Below, piece after piece: positions 1 to 10,315 of a DNA stretch of 64,000 nt; positions within the stretch are counted from its first letter, which is position 1; the number at the start of each line of letters is the position of its first letter. The position numbers and the translations under genes are program-made. The DNA is from Enterobacter cancerogenus (lineage in GTDB: Bacteria > Pseudomonadota > Gammaproteobacteria > Enterobacterales > Enterobacteriaceae), in the NCBI RefSeq assembly GCF_019047785.1, contig NZ_CP077290.1:4092001-4156000 (forward strand). The letters run 5' to 3'. The notes under the pieces were generated by a model. That model did not search any database. It saw only the letters and a list, made by a program, of their open reading frames with translations, and was not told where the DNA came from.

Positions 1-1249
1 CGACGTGCAGGCGGACTGGCTGATCGTTGACGAGGCGGCTGCCATCCCCGGCCCGCTGCTTGAACAGCTGGTTAACCGTTTCCCACGGGTTGTGCTAACC
101 ACGACGGTGCAGGGCTATGAAGGCACCGGCAGGGGCTTTTTGCTGAAATTCTGCGCACGGTTTAGCGCGTTGCAGCGTTACACGCTTTCCAGCCCGATCC
201 GCTGGGCGGCCGGGTGTCCGCTTGAGCGGGTTGTTGATAGCGCCCTGCTGTTTGACGATGCGCTTATCGACCAGCGTCCCGCAGGCGACGTGACCTTAGG
301 CTCGCTTGAACCGCAGGACTGGGAGCGTCATCCGGCGCGCGTGGCGGGCGTTTACGAGCTGCTGTGTGCCGCACACTACCGTACGTCGCCGCTCGATTTA
401 CGCCGAATGATGGATGCCCCTGGTCAGCATTTTGCCGTCGCGCAAGCGGGCGGCGCTATTGTCGGGGCGCTCTGGCTGGTGGAGGAGGGCGGGTTATCCC
501 CTGAATTGAGCCGCGCGGTGTGGGCGGGATATCGCCGTCCACGCGGAAATCTTGTGGCCCAGTCTCTGGCGGCGCACGGCGGGTCGCCGCTAGCCGCAAC
601 GCTTAGCGGGCGACGCGTGACCCGCATAGCCGTGCATCCCCATCGTCAGCGGGAGGGGATCGGCCAGGCGCTGATCCGCACTGCCGGGGGGCAGGATTAC
701 CTCTCCGTCAGTTTTGGCTATACCGACGAGCTGTGGCGCTTCTGGCGGCAGTGCGGCTTTATGCTGGTGCGCATGGGTAGCTACCGGGAGGCCAGCAGCG
801 GCTGCTACACGGCGATGGCGATGCGACCGCTAACTGAGCCAGGGCACCGGCTGTGCGAGCAGGAACACCAACGACTGTGCCGCGATGCGCGCGTTCTTTC
901 GGCGTGGAATGAAGAAAAGATCCCCGTGCCCGATCGCTGGGAGTCTACCCTTAACAGTGATGACTGGCTGGAGCTGGCAGGGTTTGCCTTTGCTCATCGC
1001 CCGTTTTCGACCTCGGTGGCGGCCTTAACGCGTCTGCTGCTCGCGGTGGATGCGCCGCTGGCGGCGCTGCGCGGAAAAATTGAGGCACGAAAAGAGGAGG
1101 CCGCACTCAGCGCCGAACTCTCTCTTTCCGGGCGTAAAGCATTGCTGGCGCGCCTGCGTAGTGACGCCGCCCTGGCGCTGGAATCGCTCGATCGGGCGCG
1201 CTGTCAGCAACTGAGAGAGCGCGTTTTGCAATGGCAATTTTTTCAATGA
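1..1249 (+). CDS. tmcA: tRNA(Met) cytidine acetyltransferase, C-terminal part (5' end outside window)
   Basis: This enzyme makes N4-acetylcytidine at the wobble base of elongator tRNA-Met, using acetyl-CoA and ATP. The window holds about 415 codons. The frame is already open at base 2, so the real start lies upstream. The first residues carry a helicase Walker B motif (IVDEAAAIP). The GNAT acetyltransferase part follows, with the acetyl-CoA loop VHPHRQREGIGQAL near visible residue 215 and a C-terminal tRNA-binding tail. ypfH follows 73 bp downstream on the same strand, as in E. coli. Assignment rests on family motifs plus gene order and is firm. Confidence 0.95.
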   Translation, partial: DVQADWLIVDEAAAIPGPLLEQLVNRFPRVVLTTTVQGYEGTGRGFLLKFCARFSALQRYTLSSPIRWAAGCPLERVVDSALLFDDALIDQRPAGDVTLGSLEPQDWERHPARVAGVYELLCAAHYRTSPLDLRRMMDAPGQHFAVAQAGGAIVGALWLVEEGGLSPELSRAVWAGYRRPRGNLVAQSLAAHGGSPLAATLSGRRVTRIAVHPHRQREGIGQALIRTAGGQDYLSVSFGYTDELWRFWRQCGFMLVRMGSYREASSGCYTAMAMRPLTEPGHRLCEQEHQRLCRDARVLSAWNEEKIPVPDRWESTLNSDDWLELAGFAFAHRPFSTSVAALTRLLLAVDAPLAALRGKIEARKEEAALSAELSLSGRKALLARLRSDAALALESLDRARCQQLRERVLQWQFFQ

Positions 1250-1322
1250 CTTCTTCAGTAAAGTGGCATGGTCATTACCCCCGAGAGGCGTAAAATCCTG
1301 CTTATCATTTAAGGAGCTCGCC

Positions 1323-2018
1323 ATGAAACATGACCATTTTGTTGTTCAAAGCCCGGACAAACCGGCTAAACAGTTACTGCTGCTGTTTCATGGCGTTGGC
1401 GATAATGCCGTCAACATGGGGCAGATTGGCAGCTGGTTCGCACCGATATTCCCGGACGCGCTGATTGTCAGCATTGGTGGCGTGGAGCCATGCGGCCCGG
1501 ATGGCCGGCAGTGGTTCTCCGTGCAGGGCGTGACCGAAGAAAACCGTCAGGCACGCATTGATGCCGTCATGCCTGCTTTTATCGAAATCGTGCGCTACTG
1601 GCAGCAGCAGAGCGGCGTGGGGGCTAACGCAACCGCGCTGATAGGCTTCTCACAGGGGTCGATTATGTCGCTTGAGAGCGTGAAGGCGCAGCCGGGTCTG
1701 GTTTCGCGCGTCATTGCTTTTAACGGACGCTTTGCGACGTTGCCGCAGCGGGCCACTACGCACACTACTATTCACCTGATCCACGGTGGTGAAGACAGGG
1801 TAATCGATCTGGCTCACGCGGTGGCTGCCCAGGAGGCGCTCATTCGTGAAGGCGGGGATGTCACGCTGGATATCGTCGAGGATCTGGGGCATGCGATTGA
1901 CGATCGTAGCATGCAGTTTGCGCTCGACCATTTGCGTTACACCGTGCCGAAGCACTACTTCGACGAAGCGCTCAGCGGCGCTAAGCCGAATGATGATGAT
2001 ATTGTCGAGTTTATGTAA
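1323..2018 (+). CDS. ypfH: YpfH family esterase (alpha/beta hydrolase)
   Basis: A cytoplasmic carboxylesterase of about 231 residues with no signal peptide. It has the alpha/beta-hydrolase features of the family: LFHGVGDN near residue 21 (oxyanion region), nucleophile elbow GFSQGS with Ser near 110, an acid in GGEDRVID, and a His in EDLGHAID. I chose the ATG at 1323 because AAGGAGCTCGCC precedes it directly and the length matches E. coli YpfH. An in-frame ATG at 1263 would add 20 residues without support. The natural substrate is not known; the E. coli protein is active on short acyl esters. Confidence 0.9.
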   Translation: MKHDHFVVQSPDKPAKQLLLLFHGVGDNAVNMGQIGSWFAPIFPDALIVSIGGVEPCGPDGRQWFSVQGVTEENRQARIDAVMPAFIEIVRYWQQQSGVGANATALIGFSQGSIMSLESVKAQPGLVSRVIAFNGRFATLPQRATTHTTIHLIHGGEDRVIDLAHAVAAQEALIREGGDVTLDIVEDLGHAIDDRSMQFALDHLRYTVPKHYFDEALSGAKPNDDDIVEFM

Positions 2019-2024
2019 TTATTT

Positions 2025-2049
2025 CCCCTCTCCCTTACAGGGTGAGGGG
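2025..2049. repeat. Short imperfect inverted repeat between ypfH and ypfN
   Basis: Arms CCCCTCTCCCT (2025-2035) and AGGGTGAGGGG (2039-2049) pair with one mismatch around a 3-nt loop. This type of C/G-rich hairpin is dispersed in Enterobacter intergenic regions. It lies between the convergent genes ypfH and ypfN and could help end both transcripts, although there is no U-run. Confidence 0.6.
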
Positions 2050-2057
2050 AATCACAA

Positions 2058-2255
2058 TTACTTCTTCTGGTCTTTCTTCGGCCAGTCGTCTTCATCGTCC
2101 CACTTGTCGTTAAAGTCACGATGCGGCGGGAGATCCGGTTTGTTGGCGAGGAATTTTTTGTGATCAACGCGCTTCAGATCTTTAATCACGTTAAGCAGCA
2201 CGCCCACTAAAAACACCAGTACCAGGATCCACCAGTACTTTGAAAGCCAATCCAT
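2058..2255 (-). CDS. ypfN: YpfN small membrane protein (UPF0370)
   Basis: A 65-residue protein with one N-terminal membrane helix (about residues 5-24, [17 protein letters not shown]) followed by a charged tail rich in Asp, Lys and Trp. It matches the UPF0370 family in length and composition. It sits 25 bp after the dapE stop on the same strand and is probably cotranscribed with yffB-dapE. Function unknown. Confidence 0.9.
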   Translation of the reverse strand: MDWLSKYWWILVLVFLVGVLLNVIKDLKRVDHKKFLANKPDLPPHRDFNDKWDDEDDWPKKDQKK

Positions 2256-2280
2256 TCGCTATTCCTTCTCAGAGCAACCG

Positions 2281-3408
2281 TCAGGCGACGAGCTGCTCCA
2301 TAATACGTTGATACATACGGGCCAGCAGTTGTAAATCTGCCGCGTTGACGCACTCATTGATTTTATGAATGGTCGCGTTAACTGGACCCAGTTCGACTAC
2401 CTGTGCCCCCATGCGGGCAATAAAGCGTCCGTCGGAGGTGCCGCCCGTTGTCAGCAGCTGTGGCTTAATTTCATTATAGTGCGCGATGGCATTCACCACC
2501 GCATCCACCAGTTTACCACGCTGCGTCAGGAACGGCTGGCCGGACAGCCACCAGTCCACGGTATAGCGCAATTCATACTTCTCCAGCAGCGCCATCACGC
2601 GCGCTTTGATCATTTCGTCGGTCAGTTCAGTGCTGAAGCGGAAGTTGAACTGAACGAAACAATCGCCCGGGATGACGTTGTTACTGCCCGTCCCGGCCTT
2701 GATATTTGCAATCTGCATACTGGTCGGCGGGAAGTATTCGTTGCCTTTGTCCCACTCAATACCCACCAGCTCATTGAGCATCGGGGCCGCACGGTGAACC
2801 GGGTTATCGGCGAGATGCGGATAGGCCACGTGCCCCTGCACGCCGTGGATCGTCAGGTTACAGGTCAGCGACCCGCGACGCCCGTTTTTTACCACATCGC
2901 CGACGACCTCGGTACTGGACGGTTCGCCCACCAGGCAGTAGTCCAGGCGTTCGTTGCGCGCCATCAGCGCCTCAACCACTTTAACCGTGCCATTGTGCGC
3001 GCTGGCTTCTTCATCGGAGGTGATCAGAAACGCGAGACGGTTTTTATGGTCTGGATGCTGCGCCACGAAGCGCTCGGCCGCCACGACCATGGCCGCCAGC
3101 GAACCTTTCATGTCCGCCGCACCGCGGCCAAACAGCATGCCGTCGCGGATAGTCGGCTCGAACGGCGGGTTGATCCAGCGGTCTGCGTCGCCCGCAGGAA
3201 CCACATCGGTATGCCCGGCAAACGCCAGCGTTTCGCCTTCGCCGCGCCATGCCCAGAAGTTCTGCGTGTCGCCGAAGTCCATCGTTTCAACGGTAAACCC
3301 GATGGCCCGCAGGCGTTCAATCATTAATGCCTGACAACCTGCATCGTCCGGGCTTAGGGAAGGACGGCGAATAAGCTGCTGAGTCAGCTCAATGACCGGG
3401 CATGACAT
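2281..3408 (-). CDS. dapE: Succinyl-diaminopimelate desuccinylase
   Basis: Hydrolyses N-succinyl-LL-2,6-diaminopimelate in the lysine/diaminopimelate pathway, which feeds peptidoglycan and lysine synthesis. The 375 residues are the usual length. M20-family dizinc peptidase motifs are present: [11 protein letters not shown] near residue 64 (metal His and Asp), [10 protein letters not shown] near 94 (bridging Asp), [12 protein letters not shown] near 130 (catalytic Glu-Glu) and a C-terminal metal-binding region. The start lies 3 bp after the yffB stop, indicating translational coupling in a yffB-dapE-ypfN operon. Expected to be essential. Confidence 0.97.
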   Translation of the reverse strand: MSCPVIELTQQLIRRPSLSPDDAGCQALMIERLRAIGFTVETMDFGDTQNFWAWRGEGETLAFAGHTDVVPAGDADRWINPPFEPTIRDGMLFGRGAADMKGSLAAMVVAAERFVAQHPDHKNRLAFLITSDEEASAHNGTVKVVEALMARNERLDYCLVGEPSSTEVVGDVVKNGRRGSLTCNLTIHGVQGHVAYPHLADNPVHRAAPMLNELVGIEWDKGNEYFPPTSMQIANIKAGTGSNNVIPGDCFVQFNFRFSTELTDEMIKARVMALLEKYELRYTVDWWLSGQPFLTQRGKLVDAVVNAIAHYNEIKPQLLTTGGTSDGRFIARMGAQVVELGPVNATIHKINECVNAADLQLLARMYQRIMEQLVA

Positions 3409-3411
3409 AGA

Positions 3412-3768
3412 CTACACCTCAACAAAAAAGTCTGAATATAAGGTTTCACTGAAACCCAGCAGCATAGGCTGACCTGGCTTGCAGAGCAATGGGCGTTTGA
3501 TAATTGCTGGCATTTCAAGCATCAGCCTGGCCGCGCTGTCGGCGTCGGTGATGCTGGCTCGCAGTGATTCATCGAGTTTTCGCCAGGTGGTACCGCGGGT
3601 GTTCAGCAGCGCTTCCCACCCCAGCTCGTTGATGGCGGTATGCAGAAATTCTGCATCAAGGCCATCGGCGCGGTAGTCATGGAAGCGGTACTCAATGTTC
3701 CTGGCCTCCAGCCAGCGGCGGGCTTTTTTGATGGTGTCGCAGTTTTTAATGCCGTACATCACAACCAT
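3412..3768 (-). CDS. yffB: ArsC/Spx-family thioredoxin-fold protein
   Basis: A 118-residue member of the ArsC-like reductase family. [17 protein letters not shown] near the N-terminus carries the single conserved cysteine of the family (about residue 10). The protein lacks the other catalytic cysteines of classical arsenate reductases, so arsenate reduction is doubtful; glutathione-dependent thiol chemistry has been suggested for the family. First gene of the yffB-dapE-ypfN unit; its promoter should lie within the AT-rich region upstream (above 3769). Confidence 0.9.
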   Translation of the reverse strand: MVVMYGIKNCDTIKKARRWLEARNIEYRFHDYRADGLDAEFLHTAINELGWEALLNTRGTTWRKLDESLRASITDADSAARLMLEMPAIIKRPLLCKPGQPMLLGFSETLYSDFFVEV

Positions 3769-4155
3769 GTTGAATCCTTTTGCTCTAATGATGATGAAAT
3801 GTTCAATTATTTCGAAGATATATCCTTAAGTGAAATATAGCACGCTTAGTAAATCGCTTAATTCGTTATTCTTCATAATTCAACGTACATCTGTATGCTG
3901 AATATTATTTCATCATTTAAGCATAGTTGTCCATTCACTCAAAATAGTGAACTGCGTGACTACATTAATAAAAATTCACCGGTTCGCTGAGTTATTTCGA
4001 AATATTGCTGCACGTCACATAAAATTTACTCGCCCCGGCGCATAGTTACCCTGAACACCGGGTATGCGCGGGGTGCAATCGCAGTGATTGGCTAAATTAT
4101 CTTCACAATGATGATGGTTTTTCGTAGAATACGCATAATAATAAGAGAGGTTGTT
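3769..4155. other. AT-rich intergenic region before yffB and ypfM
   Basis: No gene is supported here. The stretch is markedly AT-rich and must hold the minus-strand yffB promoter and the plus-strand ypfM promoter. One clear palindrome, TTCACT-N6-AGTGAA, lies at 3934-3951 and could be an operator; no regulator is assigned. Confidence 0.5.
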
Positions 4156-4215
4156 ATGATTGAACGTGAACTGGGGAACTGGAAAGACTTTATCGAAGAC
4201 ATGCTTCGTAAATGA
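4156..4215 (+). CDS. ypfM: YpfM micro-protein (19 residues)
   Basis: A 19-codon frame starts with ATG at 4156, preceded by AGAGAGG as ribosome-binding site, and encodes MIERELGNWKDFIEDMLRK. This is nearly the same as the E. coli small protein YpfM as I recall it, and it sits in the same place between yffB and acrD. A stop and then a strong hairpin terminator (4283-4312) follow. Function unknown. The conservation of a gene this short argues that it is translated. Confidence 0.9.
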   Translation: MIERELGNWKDFIEDMLRK

Positions 4216-4282
4216 TATTCAGTAAGAATTGCAAGAGCACTTAAATAAGTAAAATAACCATAGTGTGAATCTATCACACAGT

Positions 4283-4312
4283 AAAAAGGCGGCTAACCAA
4301 GCCGCCTTTTTT
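4283..4312. terminator. Intrinsic terminator between ypfM and acrD
   Basis: AAGGCGGC and GCCGCCTT pair around a short loop, flanked by A-run and T-run, so it can work on both strands. It ends ypfM transcription and the acrD transcript coming from the other side. Confidence 0.9.
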
Positions 4313-4334
4313 ATACCCGTCACGCGTTGCCCGC

Positions 4335-7300
4335 TTATTCAGGGCGTTCCTTCAGCGGGAAACGGCGACGGACCAGCACAAAGAACAGCGGGACGAAATA
4401 GATAGCCAGGATCGTCGCCGAAATCATACCGCCCATGACGCCAGTCCCTACCGCGTGCTGGCTGCTGGAGCCAGCCCCTGAACTGGTCGCCATTGGCAGC
4501 ACGCCAAAGACAAACGCCAGAGAGGTCATCAGGATCGGTCGCAGGCGCTGGCGGCAGGCGTGGAGCGTGGCGGCCATCAGGTCGTGCCCCTTAGCGTTCA
4601 TCTCGTTGGCAAACTCGACGATCAGAATGGCGTTTTTCGCCGACAGGCCAATCACGGTGAGCAGCCCGACCTGGAAGTAAACGTCATTCTCCAGGCCGCG
4701 CATCCAGGTGGCGAGCAGAGCGCCAATCACCCCTAGCGGCACCACCAGCATGACCGAGAACGGCACCGACCAGCTTTCATACAGGGCGGCAAGACAGAGG
4801 AACACCACCAGCAGCGACAGCGCGTACAGGGCAGGTGCCTGCGCACCGGAGAGGCGCTCCTGGTAAGACATGGCCGTCCACTCAAGGCCAAAACCGGCCG
4901 GCAACTGCTGCACCAGTTTTTCCATAACGTCCATCGCCGTACCGGTACTCACCCCCGGCGCCGCTTCACCGACAATTTCCAGGGCCGAGTAGCCGTTGTA
5001 ACGCTCAAGACGAGGCGAACCGGTTTCCCAGCGGGAGGTAGCAAACGCCGAGAACGGCACCATACCGCCCGCGTTATTTCGCACGTACCAGCGGTTGATA
5101 TCATCCGGCAGCATGCGGTATTTGGCGGCCGACTGGACGTAGACCTTTTTCACACGGCCGCGATCCATAAAGTCGTTCACATAGCTCGAGCCCCAGGCGG
5201 TTTGCAGCGTATCGTTGATATCGTCGATAGAGACGCCAAGCGCCTGCGCTTTGCGCTGATCGATATCCACCTGCAGCTGCGGGCTGTCATCCAGGCCATT
5301 GTGACGAACGCGCGTGAGCTGCGGATCTTTGCCAGCCAGATCCAGAAGCTTATCGCGGGCAGCCATGAGCGCGTCGTGCCCCGCGCCGGCGTGATCCTGC
5401 AGCTCCATATCAAACCCTGCCGAGCTACCCATTCCGCTGATGGCGGGAGGGCTGCTGGCGAAGACGCGCGCCTCTTTGATGTGGCTAAACGCCTTCGTTG
5501 CCCGTTCGATAATGGCGAAGGAGGAGCCGGTCTTACTGTCGCGCTGTTCCCAGTCTTTCAGACGTATGAACATACGCGCCACGTTCTGCCCGTTACCGCC
5601 TGGGCCGGAACCCACGGTGGAGAAGACGGAAACCACGTTATCCTTCTCCTGGGTGTGGAAGTAATTCTCCACCTTCTGCACCACTTTCAGCGTCTGCTGC
5701 TGGGTTGAGCCGCTCGGGAGCTGGACCGAGGTGATAAACATCCCTCTGTCTTCCAGCGGCAGGAAGGAGGTGGGCAAACGCAGGAACAGGAAAACCATGC
5801 CGCCCAGCAGCAGGACATACACCACCATCCAGCGCACGCTGCGGTGGAGGACCTTCCCCACGCCCGCTTCATAGCGCGCTGCGTTGCGGTTAAACATGCG
5901 GTTAAACCAGCCGAAAAAGCCTTTCTGGCCGTGTTGTTCACCTTTATGCAGCGGCTTAAGAAGGGTACAGCAGAGGGCAGGGGTGAGGATCATCGCCACC
6001 AGCACCGACAGCACCATGGCAGAGACGATGGTGATAGAGAACTGGCGGTAAATCGCGCCGGTGGTGCCGCCAAAGAAGGCCATCGGGATAAACACCGCCG
6101 ACAGCACCATCGCGATACCCACCAGCGCGCCCTGAATCTGCCCCATCGATTTGCGCGTTGCCTGGCGCGGCGAAAGTCCTTCTTCGCTCATGATGCGCTC
6201 AACGTTCTCCACCACCACGATGGCATCATCCACCAGCAGGCCGATGGCCAGCACCATGGCGAACATGGTCAGCGTGTTGATACTGTATCCGAAGGCGTAG
6301 AGCACCGCGAAGGTGCCGAGCAGGACCACCGGCACGGCAATGGTGGGGATAAGCGTGGCGCGGAAGTTCTGTAAGAACAGGTACATCACCAGGAACACCA
6401 GCGCGATGGCTTCGAGGAGGGTTTTCACCACGTCCTCAATGGACGCCTTCACAAATGAGGTGGTCTCGTAGGCGACTTTGTACTCCAGGCCGTGCGGGAA
6501 GAAGTGCGACAGTTCGTCCAGGCGGTTGAGTACGAGTTCAGCGGTTGCCATCTCGTTAGCGCCTGAAGCCAGTTTTACCCCCAGACCTGACGCCGGCTTA
6601 CCATTAAAGCGGCTCAGGTAATCATACTTCTCCGCCCCCATTTCAACCGTGGCGACATCGCCCAGGCGCACTTCAGAACCGTCCTGATTGACCCGCAGGG
6701 TGATATTGCGGAACTGCTCCGGCGTTTGCAGCAACGACTGCGAATTAATGGTGGCATTCAGCGCCTGATTATCCACCGACGGCGTGCCGCCGAGCTGTCC
6801 CACCGCGATTTGCGCATTCTGGGATTCGATGGCGTCGGTGACATCTTTAGCGGTCATCTGGACGCTGGTTAACTTATTCGGGTCAAGCCAGATGCGCATA
6901 GAGTACTGCGAACCGTAGGCGTCGATATCCCCCACGCCGTTAATCCGGCTCAGCGGATCCTGAATGTTACTGGCAACGTAGTCGGCAATATCCTGCTTAT
7001 CCATCGAGCCGTCGGTGGAGACAAAGGCTATGGTCAAAATGTTGGTGTCACCGGTTTTACGCACGGTCACGCCCTGGTTTTGCACGGCCTGAGGCAGCTT
7101 GCGCAGGGCCGACTGGAGCTGGTTTTGCACCTGCTGCACCGCTTCGTCCGGGTCAGTACCCGCCGTAAAGCTGAGCGTCACGGTTGCCTGACCGGTGGCG
7201 CTACTCTGGGAAGACATATACATCAGGTTGTCGAGGCCAGTCATATTCTGCTCGATTACCTGCGTCACGGTATTCTCAAGCGTCTGCGCCGAGGCACCGG

Positions 7301-7448
7301 GATAGTTAGCCGTGATGCGCACGTTAGGCGGCGCCAGTTCGGGATATTGCTCAACGGGAAGCGACGTAATCGCCAGGACACCTGTCAGACACAACAGGAT
7401 GGCAAGTACCCAGGCAAAAATGGGGCGATCGATGAAAAAATTCGCCAT
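4335..7448 (-). CDS. acrD: Multidrug/aminoglycoside RND efflux permease AcrD
   Basis: An inner-membrane trimeric proton antiporter of 1037 residues that works with AcrA and TolC; in E. coli it exports aminoglycosides, bile salts and some beta-lactams. It has the 12-helix RND layout with two large periplasmic loops. The proton-relay aspartates are in [18 protein letters not shown] near residues 407-408, and the C-terminal relay region is in [17 protein letters not shown]. The gene lies next to narQ and has no adaptor gene beside it, which is typical of acrD and unlike acrAB. The C-terminal end [11 protein letters not shown] fits AcrD rather than AcrB. Confidence 0.95.
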   Translation of the reverse strand: MANFFIDRPIFAWVLAILLCLTGVLAITSLPVEQYPELAPPNVRITANYPGASAQTLENTVTQVIEQNMTGLDNLMYMSSQSSATGQATVTLSFTAGTDPDEAVQQVQNQLQSALRKLPQAVQNQGVTVRKTGDTNILTIAFVSTDGSMDKQDIADYVASNIQDPLSRINGVGDIDAYGSQYSMRIWLDPNKLTSVQMTAKDVTDAIESQNAQIAVGQLGGTPSVDNQALNATINSQSLLQTPEQFRNITLRVNQDGSEVRLGDVATVEMGAEKYDYLSRFNGKPASGLGVKLASGANEMATAELVLNRLDELSHFFPHGLEYKVAYETTSFVKASIEDVVKTLLEAIALVFLVMYLFLQNFRATLIPTIAVPVVLLGTFAVLYAFGYSINTLTMFAMVLAIGLLVDDAIVVVENVERIMSEEGLSPRQATRKSMGQIQGALVGIAMVLSAVFIPMAFFGGTTGAIYRQFSITIVSAMVLSVLVAMILTPALCCTLLKPLHKGEQHGQKGFFGWFNRMFNRNAARYEAGVGKVLHRSVRWMVVYVLLLGGMVFLFLRLPTSFLPLEDRGMFITSVQLPSGSTQQQTLKVVQKVENYFHTQEKDNVVSVFSTVGSGPGGNGQNVARMFIRLKDWEQRDSKTGSSFAIIERATKAFSHIKEARVFASSPPAISGMGSSAGFDMELQDHAGAGHDALMAARDKLLDLAGKDPQLTRVRHNGLDDSPQLQVDIDQRKAQALGVSIDDINDTLQTAWGSSYVNDFMDRGRVKKVYVQSAAKYRMLPDDINRWYVRNNAGGMVPFSAFATSRWETGSPRLERYNGYSALEIVGEAAPGVSTGTAMDVMEKLVQQLPAGFGLEWTAMSYQERLSGAQAPALYALSLLVVFLCLAALYESWSVPFSVMLVVPLGVIGALLATWMRGLENDVYFQVGLLTVIGLSAKNAILIVEFANEMNAKGHDLMAATLHACRQRLRPILMTSLAFVFGVLPMATSSGAGSSSQHAVGTGVMGGMISATILAIYFVPLFFVLVRRRFPLKERPE

Positions 7449-7649
<201 letters not shown>

Positions 7650-9335
7650 TTATTTACCCGCAGGCGTACTGAACCTTACGCTGACCTGCGTGCCGCCATT
7701 TGGCGGCTGAGAGAAGCTTAGCGTGCCCCCAAGCCGCCCTGCGCGTTCGCGCATGATATTCAGGCCGTAGTGCCCCGGTGGTTCACTGGCCTCCCCAATA
7801 CCGATGCCGTTGTCGCGGATCGTCACCGTGTGGGTGCCATCCGCAGCGGTAATGCAGCTTACGGTGATCTCGCTCGCCTCGGCGTGCTTGATGGCATTCA
7901 GCACCGCCTCGCGCACAATTTGCAGCAGGTGAACCTGCTTCTGGGCATCCAGCGCCAGCGAAGAGAGGCGGCAGTCGAGCGTTAGCTTCGCCTGGGTCTG
8001 GCTTTGTAGGCCGTCGAGCGACTCCTGCAGCGCGGCGGGGAGGTTGGCATGGTTCAGCGTCAGGCGGAAGGTGGTGAGCAGCTCACGCAGCTGCTGCCAG
8101 GCGTTGTTGAGCTCGCGGGAAAAGTCGGCAATGATGGTCTGCGCGGGCGCGTTCTCCTCCGGCACAGCATGTTTGAGTAGCGTAAGCTGGATCCGCAGGT
8201 AAGAGAGCACCTGCGCCAGCGAGTCATGCAGTTCGCGGGCGATGGTCGCGCGCTCTTCCATCAGCAGCAACTGCTGAAAGTGCTTTTGCCCCTGATTGAA
8301 GTAAAGCCCACGCCCCAGCATCGTTGCGACGCTTTTCATCAGGGGCAGGGACACGTTCGCGGTGTCGCTCTGCCAGCGGAGTTCACCATACAGCGTATCC
8401 TGCATCAGCACCGGCAGGCTCTGCATCTGGACGGTGTCAGACTCGGTGCCCTCCGCCAGCCGCCAGTCGTCGCTGGTGCGAAGCTCCAGATAATTCATCT
8501 GCGTGTAGTCATGCACAATCTGCAAAATATGCCTGAAGCAGTGGCTGTCTATCTGCCCGGTGTTGAGCGCCTGAGAGCAGGTGAAGAGCATTTCCAGCTG
8601 CTGATGCGCTTCGTTCAGGTGCCGGGTTTTTTCGGCGACGGAGTGTTCAAGCGAGCGATACAGCGTGTGCAGTTCGCCTGACATATGGTTGAAGGCGCGG
8701 GAGAGCTGGCCCAGTTCGTTGGGCAGATGGGTGTCGGGAGCCGGGGTATCAAACGCGCGTTGCTCGATGCGCTCGCTTGCCGCCACCAGGTTTTTGAGCG
8801 GCAGAACGACCTGACGCCGGATCCGCCGCAGGGTCGTCATCGCCAGCAGCAAAATGCCGAGGCCGCCTGCCAGCGACATCAGGATAACCAGCTGAATTTT
8901 ATGCTCGGTGTAGTGCTGAAGCGCCAGCACAAAGGCATCAATACGGCCCACAAAATCTTCGATGTGGCTCTGGTACCACGCGGTGTCCCCGCTGGCGATG
9001 CGTTTGTCCATCTCCTGCCAGGCGAGATGTAACTGATGATAACGCTGCTTCACGTCGTCCGGCACGTACCAGCGGCTGATTTTTTGCAGCGCGGGCGCGC
9101 TGAGGGTCTGTTGCCACACCGCCCGGTGTTCCGCCAGCGAAGGGCTGGTGCGCTGCATCTCGTAGCCCAACCGGTAGCTCTGCATGCGTAGCGACCCGGC
9201 GATATTGATCGCCTCGGCGTCGCGCTGGCTGCTGGCAAGCGTCAGCAGCGCAATGGCGCTGGTGAGCACGGACAGCATAATAATCGAAAAGAAAGCCCGA
9301 GCCAGGCTTCGGGAGACGGGGCGTTTAACGGTCAC
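7650..9335 (-). CDS. narQ: Nitrate/nitrite sensor histidine kinase NarQ
   Basis: A membrane sensor that phosphorylates NarL and NarP in response to nitrate and nitrite. Its 561 residues comprise a first membrane helix (about 13-35), the ligand-binding P-box INIAGSLRMQSYRLG (about 43-57), a periplasmic four-helix domain, a second helix near 150-170, HAMP, a GAF-like region, the HisKA_3 phosphoacceptor RELHDSLAQVLSYLRIQL and a HATPase_c domain with N-box EAVLNAIKHAEA. Translation starts with GTG at 9335, preceded by AGGAAG; E. coli NarQ also starts this way. No cognate regulator is adjacent, as usual for narQ. Confidence 0.95.
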   Translation of the reverse strand: MTVKRPVSRSLARAFFSIIMLSVLTSAIALLTLASSQRDAEAINIAGSLRMQSYRLGYEMQRTSPSLAEHRAVWQQTLSAPALQKISRWYVPDDVKQRYHQLHLAWQEMDKRIASGDTAWYQSHIEDFVGRIDAFVLALQHYTEHKIQLVILMSLAGGLGILLLAMTTLRRIRRQVVLPLKNLVAASERIEQRAFDTPAPDTHLPNELGQLSRAFNHMSGELHTLYRSLEHSVAEKTRHLNEAHQQLEMLFTCSQALNTGQIDSHCFRHILQIVHDYTQMNYLELRTSDDWRLAEGTESDTVQMQSLPVLMQDTLYGELRWQSDTANVSLPLMKSVATMLGRGLYFNQGQKHFQQLLLMEERATIARELHDSLAQVLSYLRIQLTLLKHAVPEENAPAQTIIADFSRELNNAWQQLRELLTTFRLTLNHANLPAALQESLDGLQSQTQAKLTLDCRLSSLALDAQKQVHLLQIVREAVLNAIKHAEASEITVSCITAADGTHTVTIRDNGIGIGEASEPPGHYGLNIMRERAGRLGGTLSFSQPPNGGTQVSVRFSTPAGK

Positions 9336-9363
9336 AAAACGGCTTCCTGAAAAAATTAATCTG

Positions 9364-9429
9364 CCACAGGGTCACTGGACATAGCCCGGCTTCCGGGGAT
9401 GTGAACCCTGTCCGCAAGCCCCGCTGTGG
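9364..9429. promoter_or_regulatory. Nested competing inverted repeats in the narQ leader
   Basis: Five complementary pairs lie in 66 bp. CCACAG 9364-9369 pairs with CTGTGG 9424-9429. CAGGGTCAC 9367-9375 pairs with GTGAACCCTG 9401-9410, with one bulge. GGACA 9377-9381 pairs with TGTCC 9409-9413. CCCGG 9385-9389 pairs with CCGGG 9393-9397. CGGGG 9394-9398 pairs with CCCCG 9419-9423. Several are mutually exclusive, which is the style of a structured regulatory RNA. It could be read as the narQ leader (minus strand) or, on the plus strand, as a relic of the leader of the lost divergent gene aegA. Class not identified. Confidence 0.4.
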
Positions 9430-9615
9430 GTAAAGCGATTTTTTATATAAAGAGTAGGGGTATTGTTTACACGAAATTAGCGGCTGCGTCTGCTCGCCGA
9501 CGCGGTGATTTTGCAACGGCGCAGCGTAAAACGCTTAAAACACACGCGCGTCGACGGGCGACAAAGCGGATTTCGCGGCGTAGTATACCCACACTCATTT
9601 AGCCGTGGAGCCTGT

Positions 9616-10212
9616 ATGACCCTGAAAATAGACGTTATCAAAGACAAAATCCTCTCTGAAAATTACTTTGTCCTGCGTAACATCACCTACGATTTAACGC
9701 GTAAAAACGGCGAGGTGATCCGCCATAAACGCGAGGTCTACGATCGTGGCAACGGCGCAACTATTCTGCTCTATAACCGCGAAAAACAGAGCGTGGTGCT
9801 GATCCGCCAGTTTCGCGTCGCGACGTGGGTGAACGGCAACCCGGACGGGCGGCTGATTGAAACCTGTGCAGGCCTGCTGGACGACGATGAGCCGGAAGTC
9901 TGTATTCGCAAAGAGGCGATTGAAGAGACAGGCTTCGAGGTGGGCGAGGTTAAAAAGGTCTTTGAGCTGTTTATGTCGCCGGGCGGCGTGACGGAGATCG
10001 TTCATTTCTTTATCGCCGAATACCACGACGCGCAGCGGGTCAACCCGGGCGGCGGCGTGGAAGATGAAGATATCGACGTGCTGGAGATCCCCTTTACAGA
10101 AGCCCTTAACATGGTGAAAAACGGTGAGATCAGGGACGGTAAGGCGGTGATATTGTTACAATATTTACAAACATCCGGCCTCATGACCCCCTCTTTCGAA
10201 CGTCAGGAGTGA
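9616..10212 (+). CDS. nudK: GDP-mannose pyrophosphatase NudK (Nudix hydrolase)
   Basis: Splits GDP-mannose to GMP and mannose-1-phosphate. The protein has 198 residues, close to E. coli NudK. The Nudix core KEAIEETGF is preceded by [11 protein letters not shown]; a Lys replaces the usual Arg in the box, as I recall for the E. coli protein. I place the start at ATG 9616 ([12 protein letters not shown]), where similarity to NudK begins; an upstream in-frame start at 9505 would add 37 residues of unlikely composition. In E. coli aegA lies between nudK and narQ; here it is missing and nudK is divergent from narQ. Confidence 0.93.
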   Translation: MTLKIDVIKDKILSENYFVLRNITYDLTRKNGEVIRHKREVYDRGNGATILLYNREKQSVVLIRQFRVATWVNGNPDGRLIETCAGLLDDDEPEVCIRKEAIEETGFEVGEVKKVFELFMSPGGVTEIVHFFIAEYHDAQRVNPGGGVEDEDIDVLEIPFTEALNMVKNGEIRDGKAVILLQYLQTSGLMTPSFERQE

Positions 10213-10315
10213 GGCTTTCGGATAAATCTATCCGATAAATCTGATTGAGCAAGCCCGGTTGTGCCACGAAGATACCGCCCAGTTTTGCGTTTTCGTTTCC
10301 GGGGTTGTGCCATTC

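Noticed and set aside
2365..3327. A 320-codon open frame on the plus strand opposite dapE
   Set aside because: dapE on the other strand has all family motifs. The antisense frame is a by-product of high GC codon use, with His/Arg/Val-rich composition and no family resemblance.
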